From G965261775 sp965261775 (GTDB taxonomy: Bacteria; Pseudomonadota; Gammaproteobacteria; Eutrophobiales; Eutrophobiaceae), in the NCBI GenBank assembly GCA_965261775.1, contig OZ253477.1:930001-994000 (forward strand): a stretch of 64,000 nt of DNA. The letters are read 5' to 3'. Both the position numbers and the translations under genes were made by a program. This document shows positions 27,205 to 35,430 of this stretch, one piece after another. Numbering within the stretch: the first letter of the stretch is position 1; every line of letters begins with the position of its first letter. The notes beneath the pieces were generated by a model, which worked only from the letters and a program-made list of their open reading frames with translations, was not told where the DNA came from and did not search any database.

Positions 27205-27248
27205 ATGCCCGCCTTACAGTATTATTATGCCCGCTTTACAGCATTATT
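27205..27248 (+). repeat. 22-bp tandem duplication over a start codon
   Basis: ATGCCCGCCTTACAGTATTATT is followed at once by ATGCCCGCTTTACAGCATTATT. The second copy starts the fatty-acid hydroxylase gene. Because 22 is not a multiple of three, the first ATG opens a different frame that ends after 19 codons. Confidence 0.85.
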
Positions 27249-28042
27249 TTACAGAATATGAAATCATCATCAGGTTAAGCTGTTTCTGCCTGTTATTGTC
27301 GCTTTTTCTGCTACTGGAACTCAAATGCCCGCGCCGGATATCGGCACCCGGCACGATACGGCGACGCTTCAATAATCTTGGTTTAATGTGCATTAATGTA
27401 TTGGCAATCCGTCTAATCGTACCGTTTGCCGCCGTTGAAACTGCGATATTGGCCGCCCGGAATGAGACGGGGCTATTCAATCTATTATCATTGCCGTTTG
27501 CGGTGAATGTCCTGATAACCGTTGTCCTCTTTGACCTGTTAATCTATCTGCAGCATGTTGCCTTTCACAAAATCCCGATATTATGGCGAATACACAGGGT
27601 GCACCATACAGATGATCATGTCGATGTCACAACCGGTATACGTTTTCATCCTTTTGAAATTTTCTTGTCCATGGCGTATAAATCAGGCGCTGTTTATTTG
27701 CTCGGACCCGCCGCCTTTGCGATCATGCTGTACGAGATACTGTTAAGCATGGCGGCGCTATTCACACACAGCAATATTCTATTGCGGCAAAACGTTGATC
27801 TGGCTTTGAGAAGCATCTTTGTAACGCCGGATATGCACTGTATACACCATTCGGTGGTGCGGACGGAAACGGATAGCAACTACGGCAATCTGTTTTCATG
27901 CTGGGATAAATTATTCAAAACATATCGATCAATGCCCGCTGCCGGTTATAATAATATATTGATCGGCTTAAATGAGTTTCGCGATCAATCATCAAACCGT
28001 TTATTTCAATTACTGAAAAACCCTTTTTTGTTTAACAGGTGA
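27227..28042 (+). CDS. Sterol desaturase/fatty acid hydroxylase family membrane protein
   Basis: Di-iron membrane oxygenase of 271 residues. The histidine boxes are visible: HVAFH near 107 (QHVAFHKIP), HRVHHTDDHVD near 120, and HCIHHS near 206. Several hydrophobic helices surround them (about 10-27, 58-75, 90-108, 143-168). The family hydroxylates or desaturates lipids; the substrate is unknown. The stop overlaps the start of the ArsM-like gene (GTGA), so the two are probably translated together. Confidence 0.88.
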   Translation: MPALQHYFTEYEIIIRLSCFCLLLSLFLLLELKCPRRISAPGTIRRRFNNLGLMCINVLAIRLIVPFAAVETAILAARNETGLFNLLSLPFAVNVLITVVLFDLLIYLQHVAFHKIPILWRIHRVHHTDDHVDVTTGIRFHPFEIFLSMAYKSGAVYLLGPAAFAIMLYEILLSMAALFTHSNILLRQNVDLALRSIFVTPDMHCIHHSVVRTETDSNYGNLFSCWDKLFKTYRSMPAAGYNNILIGLNEFRDQSSNRLFQLLKNPFLFNR

Positions 28043-28047
28043 ATATT

Positions 28048-29166
28048 ATGGACCAGGAAAATGCCGTCTTGAAACGTTATTCGGAAGGTGCCAACGAGCG
28101 TCAGCCGTCGCTATGCTGTCCGGTTGATTACCAAACGGAATTACTTGAATTATTACCGAAAGAAATCATTGAAAAGGATTATGGCTGCGGCGACCCGTCG
28201 CGGTATATCCGTGAAGGCGACAGGGTGCTGGACCTGGGCAGTGGCAGCGGCAAGATATGCTATATGGCCGCCCAGCTTGTCGGTAATGAAGGCCGGGTAA
28301 CCGGTGTTGACATGAATGATGATATGCTGGCGCTTGCCAGAAAATACCAGGCAGAGATGGTGACTAAACTGGGCAATGATCGGGTCGAATTCAAAAAAGG
28401 CAAAATCCAGGACCTTGCCCTGGACATCGCCGCACTGGAAATGCGGTTGGCGGAAAATCCGGTCAATACGATTGGCGATCTGGAAGCCCTGGAGCACTGG
28501 AAAAAAAGTCAATGCGTTGATGCGCCCCTGATCCCGGACAACTCGACTGATCTGGTGATATCAAACTGTGTCCTGAACCTGGTCAATGGCGCAGACAAGC
28601 AAAAACTGGTCAGTGAAATTTTTCGCGTACTGAAGCCCGGCGGACGGGTGGCGATTTCCGATATTGTCTCGGACGAATTTGTCCCCGAACATCTCAAGGC
28701 CGATGAGCAGCTCTGGAGCGGTTGTATCTCTGGCGCCTTTCAAGAACAGGAAATGCTTGATATGTTTCAGCAGGCCGGTTTCCTCGCCATCGCCTATGAC
28801 AAATGGCAGGATGAACCATGGCAGGTGGTTGAAGGCATCGAATTTCGCTCCGTCACGCTCACGGCGGTCAAGCGTGAGCAGGTCGACTGCATCGACAAAG
28901 GTCATGCGGTGATCTATCGGGGACCTTTCAATTTTGTGACGGATGAGGAAGGCCATGAATTCCCGCGAGGCGAGAGGATGGCCGTTTGCGAGCGTACTTT
29001 TAATGTACTCACACAGGAACCTTACAAGGACTGCTTTATCGGCATTACTCCGGCAAAAGCCCGGAAACCACGTCCGTGGTGCGCCCCACCCGGCACAAAA
29101 AGATCGGTAGCGGAAACAAAACACGGTGTCCACAGCGTGAGTGCAAATGATTCGTCCTGTTGCTGA
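28048..29166 (+). CDS. ArsM-like methyltransferase
   Basis: SAM-dependent methyltransferase of about 372 residues resembling arsenite methyltransferase. SAM motif VLDLGSGSGKICYMAAQLVG lies near 60-79. Cysteines in ArsM-like contexts are C23-C24, C47 in YGCG, C174 in ISNCVLNL, and C226 in LWSGCISG. A 30-residue insert follows the SAM domain core at about 125-160. A C-terminal extension with CERTFNV and DCFIGITP ends in SSCC. The Cys set supports As(III) binding, but the extension may indicate another thiophilic substrate. ATG at 28048; the GTG at 28039 overlaps the previous stop. Confidence 0.75.
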   Translation: MDQENAVLKRYSEGANERQPSLCCPVDYQTELLELLPKEIIEKDYGCGDPSRYIREGDRVLDLGSGSGKICYMAAQLVGNEGRVTGVDMNDDMLALARKYQAEMVTKLGNDRVEFKKGKIQDLALDIAALEMRLAENPVNTIGDLEALEHWKKSQCVDAPLIPDNSTDLVISNCVLNLVNGADKQKLVSEIFRVLKPGGRVAISDIVSDEFVPEHLKADEQLWSGCISGAFQEQEMLDMFQQAGFLAIAYDKWQDEPWQVVEGIEFRSVTLTAVKREQVDCIDKGHAVIYRGPFNFVTDEEGHEFPRGERMAVCERTFNVLTQEPYKDCFIGITPAKARKPRPWCAPPGTKRSVAETKHGVHSVSANDSSCC

Positions 29167-29730
29167 TTTGATCCACAGAAACGGAGTGTGGTAGATTTGA
29201 ACGCCCATTTTGGGTTACGTATAACCGTATAACAACATCACACTTTCTAACTTGCTCCAACAAAACACTTAACAAATACAACAATTGCACCCGGTGTCAA
29301 ATGGCATCACATGGCAACAATTTTGGCTTCGGGGAGGTATGGCAAAGCTTGAAAATCTGGTGTTTAGGAAAAGTGACGCCTTTTGCCTCATACGGGCTTG
29401 AGAGGCTTTAGTTCTCAAAGATATTGCGCCGTCATCCACGCGGACGTCCTGTTCTCACCAGACCCAGCGTTTACGCAATATGTCGGCAATGTCAATATCG
29501 ACCCGGAGGTATTAGCCGTCGGCAATATTAAAGGCTATGGGCAAATGCCAGACCTGCATATTGCAATGAGTTTGGATAGCGATCCAAAAGATTCTGTACT
29601 GGCCCTGTTTAAGGCACCTACCGCAGAATCTTTACTCTTATTGCGTTTTTTATGGCGCCACAGCTCAGAGACAAAGACAAAAGCGCCCTTTTTTATTTTT
29701 AGTGTGAAATACTTGATGCTGTTCCCCGCG
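29167..29730 (+). pseudogene. Relic of a large RTX/calcium-binding repeat protein in an otherwise empty gap
   Basis: The 560-bp gap between the ArsM-like gene and plsC holds no intact gene. In a frame open from 29383 to 29751, around 29,470-29,660, the translation reads VNIDPEVLAVGNIKGYGQMP followed by DLHIAMSLD. That matches the recurring GYG-x-x-PDL-x-IAMS-x-D module of giant hemolysin-type calcium-binding proteins. The sequence before and after it does not fit, there is no ribosome binding site, and the initiator would be TTG. I read this as a decayed fragment. Confidence 0.5.
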
Positions 29731-30474
29731 CTATGCCGCGGGGTCAGGTAATGTCTGGACGGTATCTTCTATCCAGGTTTCAACTTCCTGCGTAATCTGC
29801 TTCGCGTCTTTATTGGCGGACTGAATGGCCGGACCGATCACCAGCGTGACCCTGCCCGGTTTTTTAACGAAACTGTTACGCCGCCAGAGATAACCGGCAT
29901 TATGCGCCACCGGAGTCACGTTGACACCGGATTGTTTTGCCAGCTCGCTACCGCTGCTCCGGTAGGTGCCCTTTGCTCCAGGGGCGACGCGCGTACCTTC
30001 GGGGAAAATGATTATCCAACGTTTTTTTCGTAAAGCAATACAACCCTGCCGCAGGACCTGCCGCAGTGATCTGACGACAGAAGCACGGTCAATCACGATA
30101 GGGCGCATGCAGGCAATGACCCAACCGTAGATCGGGATATACAGAAGTTCGCGCTTTAATATCCAGACCTGGGGGATGAAAATCCGTTGTAGCAGTAATG
30201 TTTCAAACGCCGATTGATGCTTGCACATGACCACGCCCGGCGTTTTCGGGATGTTTTCCAGACCTTTTATTTCATACTGTATCCCGCAGCAGATTCTCAG
30301 CCACCAGAGGCTAAACGCGGCACCGTAGGTGAATAAAAAGTATCGTCTGTTGAATTGCAGCGGAGATATCAACAAACAGAACGGCAGAAATAAGAAAAAA
30401 GTGAAGCTGAGTTGACCAACGTTGAACAGAAAAGAACGGACGATCAACATCAAACCGGCTATGCCATACGACAT
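29731..30474 (-). CDS. plsC: 1-acyl-sn-glycerol-3-phosphate acyltransferase
   Basis: Converts lysophosphatidic acid to phosphatidic acid in the inner membrane. 247 residues with two N-terminal hydrophobic segments. The catalytic motif is MCKHQSAFETL, an HX4E form of the HX4D motif that is common in proteobacterial relatives; the second motif is FPEGTRVAPG near 160. It ends the glyQ-glyS-gmhB-plsC run, 35 bp after gmhB. Confidence 0.92.
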   Translation of the reverse strand: MSYGIAGLMLIVRSFLFNVGQLSFTFFLFLPFCLLISPLQFNRRYFLFTYGAAFSLWWLRICCGIQYEIKGLENIPKTPGVVMCKHQSAFETLLLQRIFIPQVWILKRELLYIPIYGWVIACMRPIVIDRASVVRSLRQVLRQGCIALRKKRWIIIFPEGTRVAPGAKGTYRSSGSELAKQSGVNVTPVAHNAGYLWRRNSFVKKPGRVTLVIGPAIQSANKDAKQITQEVETWIEDTVQTLPDPAA

Positions 30475-30509
30475 TTCATGTCTATCATCTGTGGACGACG
30501 GAAGGGATG

Positions 30510-31046
30510 TCAGGCAGCAAGTATCTCATTAACGAATGACGCCAGATCATCGTATACTGGTATCCCCTCGGCAACTTGACCACTATCGATCTCACTTTGC
30601 CCCTCGCCGGTGCGTACCAGTATCGGTTTACCTCCGGCGCTTTGTGCGGCACGGATATCAATCATTTGGTCGCCGACGCAAAATACCTTGTTCAGAGGTA
30701 CCCGCAATCTTTCTGATATCCGGTTATAAAGGCCGGGATTGGGTTTGCGGCAACTGCAATGATTTCCCGGCGTGTGCGGACAAAAGAAGATGGCGTCAAT
30801 TTTGCCGCCATGCTGCGCCAGGATGGCGTTCATCTTGATATGGATCGCATTAAGGTCATCAACGGTAAATAATTTGCGACCAAGGCCAGACTGATTGGTG
30901 GCGACGACGACTTGATAACCGCTCTGGGAAAGCGTGGCAATGGCTTCAAGACTCCCGGGGATGGCCTGCCATTCATCCGGCGATTTGATATATTCGTCCG
31001 ATTCTTTATTGATCACGCCGTCGCGACCAAGAATGATTAGCGCCAT
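30510..31046 (-). CDS. gmhB: D-glycero-beta-D-manno-heptose-1,7-bisphosphate 7-phosphatase, nucleophile missing
   Basis: HAD-family phosphatase for the ADP-heptose pathway of LPS core. 178 residues. The Ser/Thr motif VVATNQSG (about 48-55), the zinc loop CPHTPGNHCSCRKPNP (about 93-108) and motif GDQMIDIRAA (about 130) are intact. Motif I, normally LDRDG, reads LGRDG: the nucleophilic Asp at residue 7 is Gly (GGT where GAT is expected). That one-base change should abolish catalysis unless it is a sequencing error. The start codon shares one base with the glyS stop (TAATG). Confidence 0.9.
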   Translation of the reverse strand: MALIILGRDGVINKESDEYIKSPDEWQAIPGSLEAIATLSQSGYQVVVATNQSGLGRKLFTVDDLNAIHIKMNAILAQHGGKIDAIFFCPHTPGNHCSCRKPNPGLYNRISERLRVPLNKVFCVGDQMIDIRAAQSAGGKPILVRTGEGQSEIDSGQVAEGIPVYDDLASFVNEILAA

Positions 31047-33142
31047 TATCGCCTCCGCAACTTTGAGATATCGGCAATATCCAGAAATAACGCCTTCACC
31101 TTGCGAAGCAAGGCCAGGCGATTGTTTTTAATATCCTGTTCGTCGCACATTACCATCACATCATCAAAAAAAGTATCCACATTTTCACGCAGGGCCGCCA
31201 GTTCTGTCAGCGCCGCCCTGTAATCAAAGCGGTCTATCAGGGGTTTTGCACGCCGTTGACATTTTTCCAGCGCGTCGGCCAGCCCGGATTCGGCCTTTTC
31301 AACAAACAATGATGCACACGGTTCGTGTCTCTCAACTGCATCAGACTTTTCCAGAATGTGACTGATACGTTTGTTCATGGTGATCAGATCTCCCGCCTCG
31401 GCTGCCTCGCTGAATTCGGCAACAGCGCACAGGCGTTTATCAAAATCAGTCAGGCGGGTGACGGAAACAGCGTGCACGGCCTCAAATATATCAGGTTCAA
31501 TGCCCTTATCAATATAATAATGACGCAAACGCTCCATTAAAAAACAGGAGATCTTTCCCGGAAGTTCGGGCGTTCCCGCTCCAGGCAGGGTGTCTCCATG
31601 CACTCGCCTGTAACTTTCTCCGGCGATCTGAATCAGTCGCCTAATATCAATATCAAGGCCTCCTTCTATGCCGATACGCAGAAGACCGATGGCAGCGCGA
31701 CGTAACGCGAACGGGTCTTTATCGCCCGTCGGCACCTTGTCAATAGCAAACATCCCGACCAGGGTATCAATCTTTTCCGCCAGCGCCAGACACTGACCGA
31801 TATTCGTCATCGGCAATACATCACTGGCAAAACGCGGTCGATAAAATTCTCCCAGCGCGTGCGCGATTTCAGCTGATTCACCCGCCGCTTCCGCATAATA
31901 ACGACCCATCACACCCTGCAATTTGGGAAACTCGCCCACCATCTCCGTCAGCAGATCGCAGAAACACAGTTCAGCGGCACGAGTGGCCTTTTGCCGATCA
32001 AGATCAGTGAGGTCTGCCAACGAGTCCATGGTCTTTATCAGACGTTGCGATCTGTCATGAAGCGTCCCTAGCTGTTCCTGATAAACTACTCCCGCCAGCC
32101 CTGACAGATGGCTCGCCAAACCCTTTTGCAGGTCGCGCTCCCAGAAAAAAGCGGCATCGCCGAGACGTGGCTGTATCACACGCTCATTGCCTTGCTTAAT
32201 CAGTTGCGGATCCCTGCTCTTGATGTTGGCAACGCCAATAAAATACGGTAACAATTTCCCCCTGTCGTCAACGACGGGAAAATATCGCTGGTGTTCCTGC
32301 ATACTTGCAATCAGGACTTCCCGAGGCAGTTTCAGAAAATCCGGATCAAAGTTGCCGATAAAGGCCTGTGGCCATTCGAGCAAGGCAGTCACTTCATCCA
32401 GCAAAGCCGGTTCAATGAGGGCGCGGGCTTTATTGTCAGCGGCAAGCGTCTCAAGCTGAGATACTATCGTGTCCCGACGCACGTCAAAATCAGCCAGCAC
32501 CCTGCCGGTCTGTTTCAATATGTCGGGATAGTCAGCGGGCTTTTTGACGGGTATTGCACCCGGATGATGGACGCGATGCCCATAACTGTTTGTCCCGGAC
32601 TTCACGCCCAGTATTTCACAATCAATCGGCATATCACCGAACAGGACCAGCACCCATTTTACCGGTCGTATGAATTCAAAATCATTATCACCCCAGCGCA
32701 TCCGTTTCATGACGGGGACACGCTTCAGGGCGGTTTCAATCATGAGCGGTATCAGTTCCGCCGCCGTTCTGCCCTTAATAAGGGCGTTAAAACTCAACCA
32801 GCGGCCTTTTTCCGTCTCCAGGGTTTCCAGTTGGTCGACCCTCACGCCGCAGGATTTTGCAAAACCTTCAGCGGCATCCGTGAATTTGCCGTTTTCATCA
32901 ATGGCCTTGTCCAGGGACGGACCACGCCGGAGCTGTTGCCTGTCTGCCTGCTTTATTGCAAGTCGTTTGACCAGCAATGCCAGCCGGCGTGGCGTGGCAT
33001 ACCATTTGATCCCCTCGTGTTCGAGCCCCTGTTCAAGCAGAAACGCCGCACTCTCTTCCTTAAAGGCTGTGGCAACCCGTTTCAGTGAGGTCGGCGGCAG
33101 CTCTTCGGAACCAATCTCAATCAACAGATCTCTTGCGCTCAT
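31046..33142 (-). CDS. glyS: Glycyl-tRNA synthetase beta subunit
   Basis: Beta chain of the alpha2-beta2 bacterial GlyRS; it carries tRNA recognition and an HD-like domain. About 698 residues from the ATG at 33142 (MSARDLLIEIGSEELPP, the standard start). The frame is open further upstream into glyQ, but that extension has no homology to the family. Segments such as YFPVVDDRGKLLPYFIGVAN and GDAAFFWERDL are intact. glyQ lies 13 bp upstream and gmhB follows with a one-base overlap. Confidence 0.95.
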   Translation of the reverse strand: MSARDLLIEIGSEELPPTSLKRVATAFKEESAAFLLEQGLEHEGIKWYATPRRLALLVKRLAIKQADRQQLRRGPSLDKAIDENGKFTDAAEGFAKSCGVRVDQLETLETEKGRWLSFNALIKGRTAAELIPLMIETALKRVPVMKRMRWGDNDFEFIRPVKWVLVLFGDMPIDCEILGVKSGTNSYGHRVHHPGAIPVKKPADYPDILKQTGRVLADFDVRRDTIVSQLETLAADNKARALIEPALLDEVTALLEWPQAFIGNFDPDFLKLPREVLIASMQEHQRYFPVVDDRGKLLPYFIGVANIKSRDPQLIKQGNERVIQPRLGDAAFFWERDLQKGLASHLSGLAGVVYQEQLGTLHDRSQRLIKTMDSLADLTDLDRQKATRAAELCFCDLLTEMVGEFPKLQGVMGRYYAEAAGESAEIAHALGEFYRPRFASDVLPMTNIGQCLALAEKIDTLVGMFAIDKVPTGDKDPFALRRAAIGLLRIGIEGGLDIDIRRLIQIAGESYRRVHGDTLPGAGTPELPGKISCFLMERLRHYYIDKGIEPDIFEAVHAVSVTRLTDFDKRLCAVAEFSEAAEAGDLITMNKRISHILEKSDAVERHEPCASLFVEKAESGLADALEKCQRRAKPLIDRFDYRAALTELAALRENVDTFFDDVMVMCDEQDIKNNRLALLRKVKALFLDIADISKLRRR

Positions 33143-33155
33143 TGAATGGTCTGTG

Positions 33156-34079
33156 TTATTTCTGCAACAGGGGAAAACCCAATGCCTCGCGGCTTGCATA
33201 GTAGGCTTTGGACACCGCACGCGCCAGCGATCTGACCCGCAGGATATAAGCCTGGCGTTCAGCAACTGAGATGGCATTACGCGCATCCAGCAGATTAAAA
33301 TAATGCGACGCCTTCATCGTCATTTCGTAGGCGGGCAGGGGCAGACTGGCCTCAATCAGATGTTGCGCTTCCCGCTCGCAGGTTTCAAACCAGTTAAACA
33401 GGTATTCCGTCTCCGCCAGGTCGAAATTATAACGCGACATCTCTACTTCGTTCTGATGATAAATATCAGCGTAGCTTACCGTCTTATTGTCGGGTTGCGC
33501 CCAGATCAGTTCATAGACATTACCGCAATCCTGCAGGCACATGGCGATGCGCTCCAAACCATAGGTTATCTCGCCGCTGACGGGTTTGCAGCGCAGACCA
33601 CCGACCTGCTGAAAGTACGTGAACTGGCTGATCTCCATCCCGTCCAGCCAGACCTCCCAACCGAGTCCCCAGGCGCCGAGGGTAGGCGATTCCCAGTTGT
33701 CTTCCACAAAGCGAATATCATGCATTTCCATATCAATACCAATGGCTTCCAACGACGCCAGATAGCGGTCCTGAATGTCATCGGTAGAGGGCTTTAACAG
33801 CACCTGAAACTGATAGTAGCGTTGCAGGCGATTGGGATTTTCACCGTAACGACCATCGCCCGGACGACGCACAGGCTGCACGTAGGCCACGCGCCAGGGT
33901 TCGGGACCAATGGTGCGCAGGAATGTCGCCGGGTGAAAAGTGCCGGCGCCCATTTCCATGTCATAAGACTGAACGATAACGCAACCACAATCCAACCAGT
34001 AGTGTTGCAACCTGAATATTAATTCCTGGAAGTTCAGACCAGCGCCGGAAAGTGCTTTTGCTTTTTTATTATGAGACAT
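33156..34079 (-). CDS. glyQ: Glycyl-tRNA synthetase alpha subunit
   Basis: Catalytic class II aminoacyl-tRNA synthetase chain. 307 residues. NFQELIFRLQHYW opens the domain, GAGTFHPATFLR is near 44, AYVQPVRRPGDGRYGENPNR is near 68, and the C-terminal ARAVSKAYYASREALGFPLL is typical. First gene of the glyQ-glyS-gmhB-plsC operon. The 280 bp upstream hold no other gene that I can see and presumably the promoter. Confidence 0.96.
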   Translation of the reverse strand: MSHNKKAKALSGAGLNFQELIFRLQHYWLDCGCVIVQSYDMEMGAGTFHPATFLRTIGPEPWRVAYVQPVRRPGDGRYGENPNRLQRYYQFQVLLKPSTDDIQDRYLASLEAIGIDMEMHDIRFVEDNWESPTLGAWGLGWEVWLDGMEISQFTYFQQVGGLRCKPVSGEITYGLERIAMCLQDCGNVYELIWAQPDNKTVSYADIYHQNEVEMSRYNFDLAETEYLFNWFETCEREAQHLIEASLPLPAYEMTMKASHYFNLLDARNAISVAERQAYILRVRSLARAVSKAYYASREALGFPLLQK

Positions 34080-34360
34080 TTAATCCGAGTATGTCATAAA
34101 AAGCGAATTTGATCGTTTACGTTCAGGCAATGCTCGAGACGGGTACCATTGCCGATAATTTATTTGTTTCATCATCTGTCTTTCGGGGGGCGTCATCGAA
34201 CTTTTTTCCGCACCCCTATTGCATTCAAAATACCGGATTCCCGTCCCCGAAAAAGCACCACCCCTGGCAGGCTCCGGGGGATAACGGCCGGGCTTACGCC
34301 CTGCGAGGCAGTTCAGTCGTCATTGATGAATCGGCGAGGATGTCATGACACCAGTTTGGA

Positions 34361-35422
34361 TTATCCTTCCTGAACAGAACCCGTCTCATCCTGTATAACG
34401 TCATCAAAACGCTTTTTTATTAAATCGTATTTAAATTCCGGTATTTCAAACCACCAGCCCGATACCCGTTGATTCAGATCACCAACATACGCTTCAGTCT
34501 GTTTGACTTTGTCCGCATTCTCCGAATTTTCATGATAACTGAAAGCAAACGAAGCATAGGGAATACCCTCCACTTCAAAAGCCATACCGTCAGCAATAAC
34601 ACCTTGAAACGTAACTACGTGGAAAGAGACAGCATCATCGCCAACCGCAAGCAATTTTTCGGCGCGGGCACCTCTGATCTGCATATCCTGCATCAGGCTG
34701 CCGAAACGACTAATCATAAATTTGGAAGCGATCTTTTTGCCAGCCGGGAGGTTCTCCAGGACAAAATCTTCCTGTCCAGCCTCGCTTTTATATAAGGTAA
34801 AGGTATCACCGTCAGCGTGCTTGATACGTACCCGTTCAATTGTCTCGGACGGGATATCAAACAGAGATCGTTTAATCCAGTCCGTTTTGGTCGCACTGAT
34901 ATCCAGTACGCCATCCACCAGCCAGGATTGCGCTTCATCCGGTTTGCGGACGTAAAGGCCGGGGCTGTTTTGCGCCGCGCTGCTACGTCTGGATTTACCA
35001 ACAATGACACTGACAAGGTTTGCCTCGTCACCCCCCTTTAGAGTCAACAACAACGACGTTGTGCCCTCCTCTTCAAGACCTTCAACCCCCAGACGATGGT
35101 AAAGTCTGGGTAGGGCTGTTTTGGCAGCCCTGATTTTCAAATCCGCGGCACCAAGCACGGTACCCTTCACCTTTTCCGCCAACGCCGGATAACCGTCAAA
35201 CTCGTCTATCCCCCATACATGATCCGTGCGCGTCAGATGAATGGATTCATCGCGACCCTGTATTGATATGCGGTTAACGGATTCTATCCTGTCGGCCAGG
35301 TCGGGGAAAAAAGCGACTTTCTGTTTTGCTGTCTGCGGCGTGCGCAGACCGGCGAAGATCGTCGCCGCGGTTACCACCACAACCGTCATCAGGGTCAATA
35401 CGACAAGTCTTCTGCCAAACAT
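34361..35422 (-). CDS. DUF4340 domain protein of a Gld-type ABC system
   Basis: A 353-residue protein with one N-terminal transmembrane helix (about 5-25) and a long extracytoplasmic region made of DUF4340-type repeats (for example ISIQGRDESIHLTRTDHVWGI and DDAVSFHVVTFQG). Such proteins follow GldG-like subunits in ABC operons; the exact role is not known. It is the last gene of the four-gene operon, 8 bp after the GldG-like gene. Confidence 0.85.
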   Translation of the reverse strand: MFGRRLVVLTLMTVVVVTAATIFAGLRTPQTAKQKVAFFPDLADRIESVNRISIQGRDESIHLTRTDHVWGIDEFDGYPALAEKVKGTVLGAADLKIRAAKTALPRLYHRLGVEGLEEEGTTSLLLTLKGGDEANLVSVIVGKSRRSSAAQNSPGLYVRKPDEAQSWLVDGVLDISATKTDWIKRSLFDIPSETIERVRIKHADGDTFTLYKSEAGQEDFVLENLPAGKKIASKFMISRFGSLMQDMQIRGARAEKLLAVGDDAVSFHVVTFQGVIADGMAFEVEGIPYASFAFSYHENSENADKVKQTEAYVGDLNQRVSGWWFEIPEFKYDLIKKRFDDVIQDETGSVQEG

Positions 35423-35430
35423 AGCGATAC

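Noticed and set aside
30200..30240. PlsC might be inactive because HX4D is HX4E
   Set aside because: The KHQSxxE form is widespread in functional proteobacterial PlsC relatives.
31046..33286. Longer glyS start at 33286
   Set aside because: The extra 48 codons overlap glyQ coding sequence and lack homology; MSARDLLIEIGSEELPP at 33142 is the family start.
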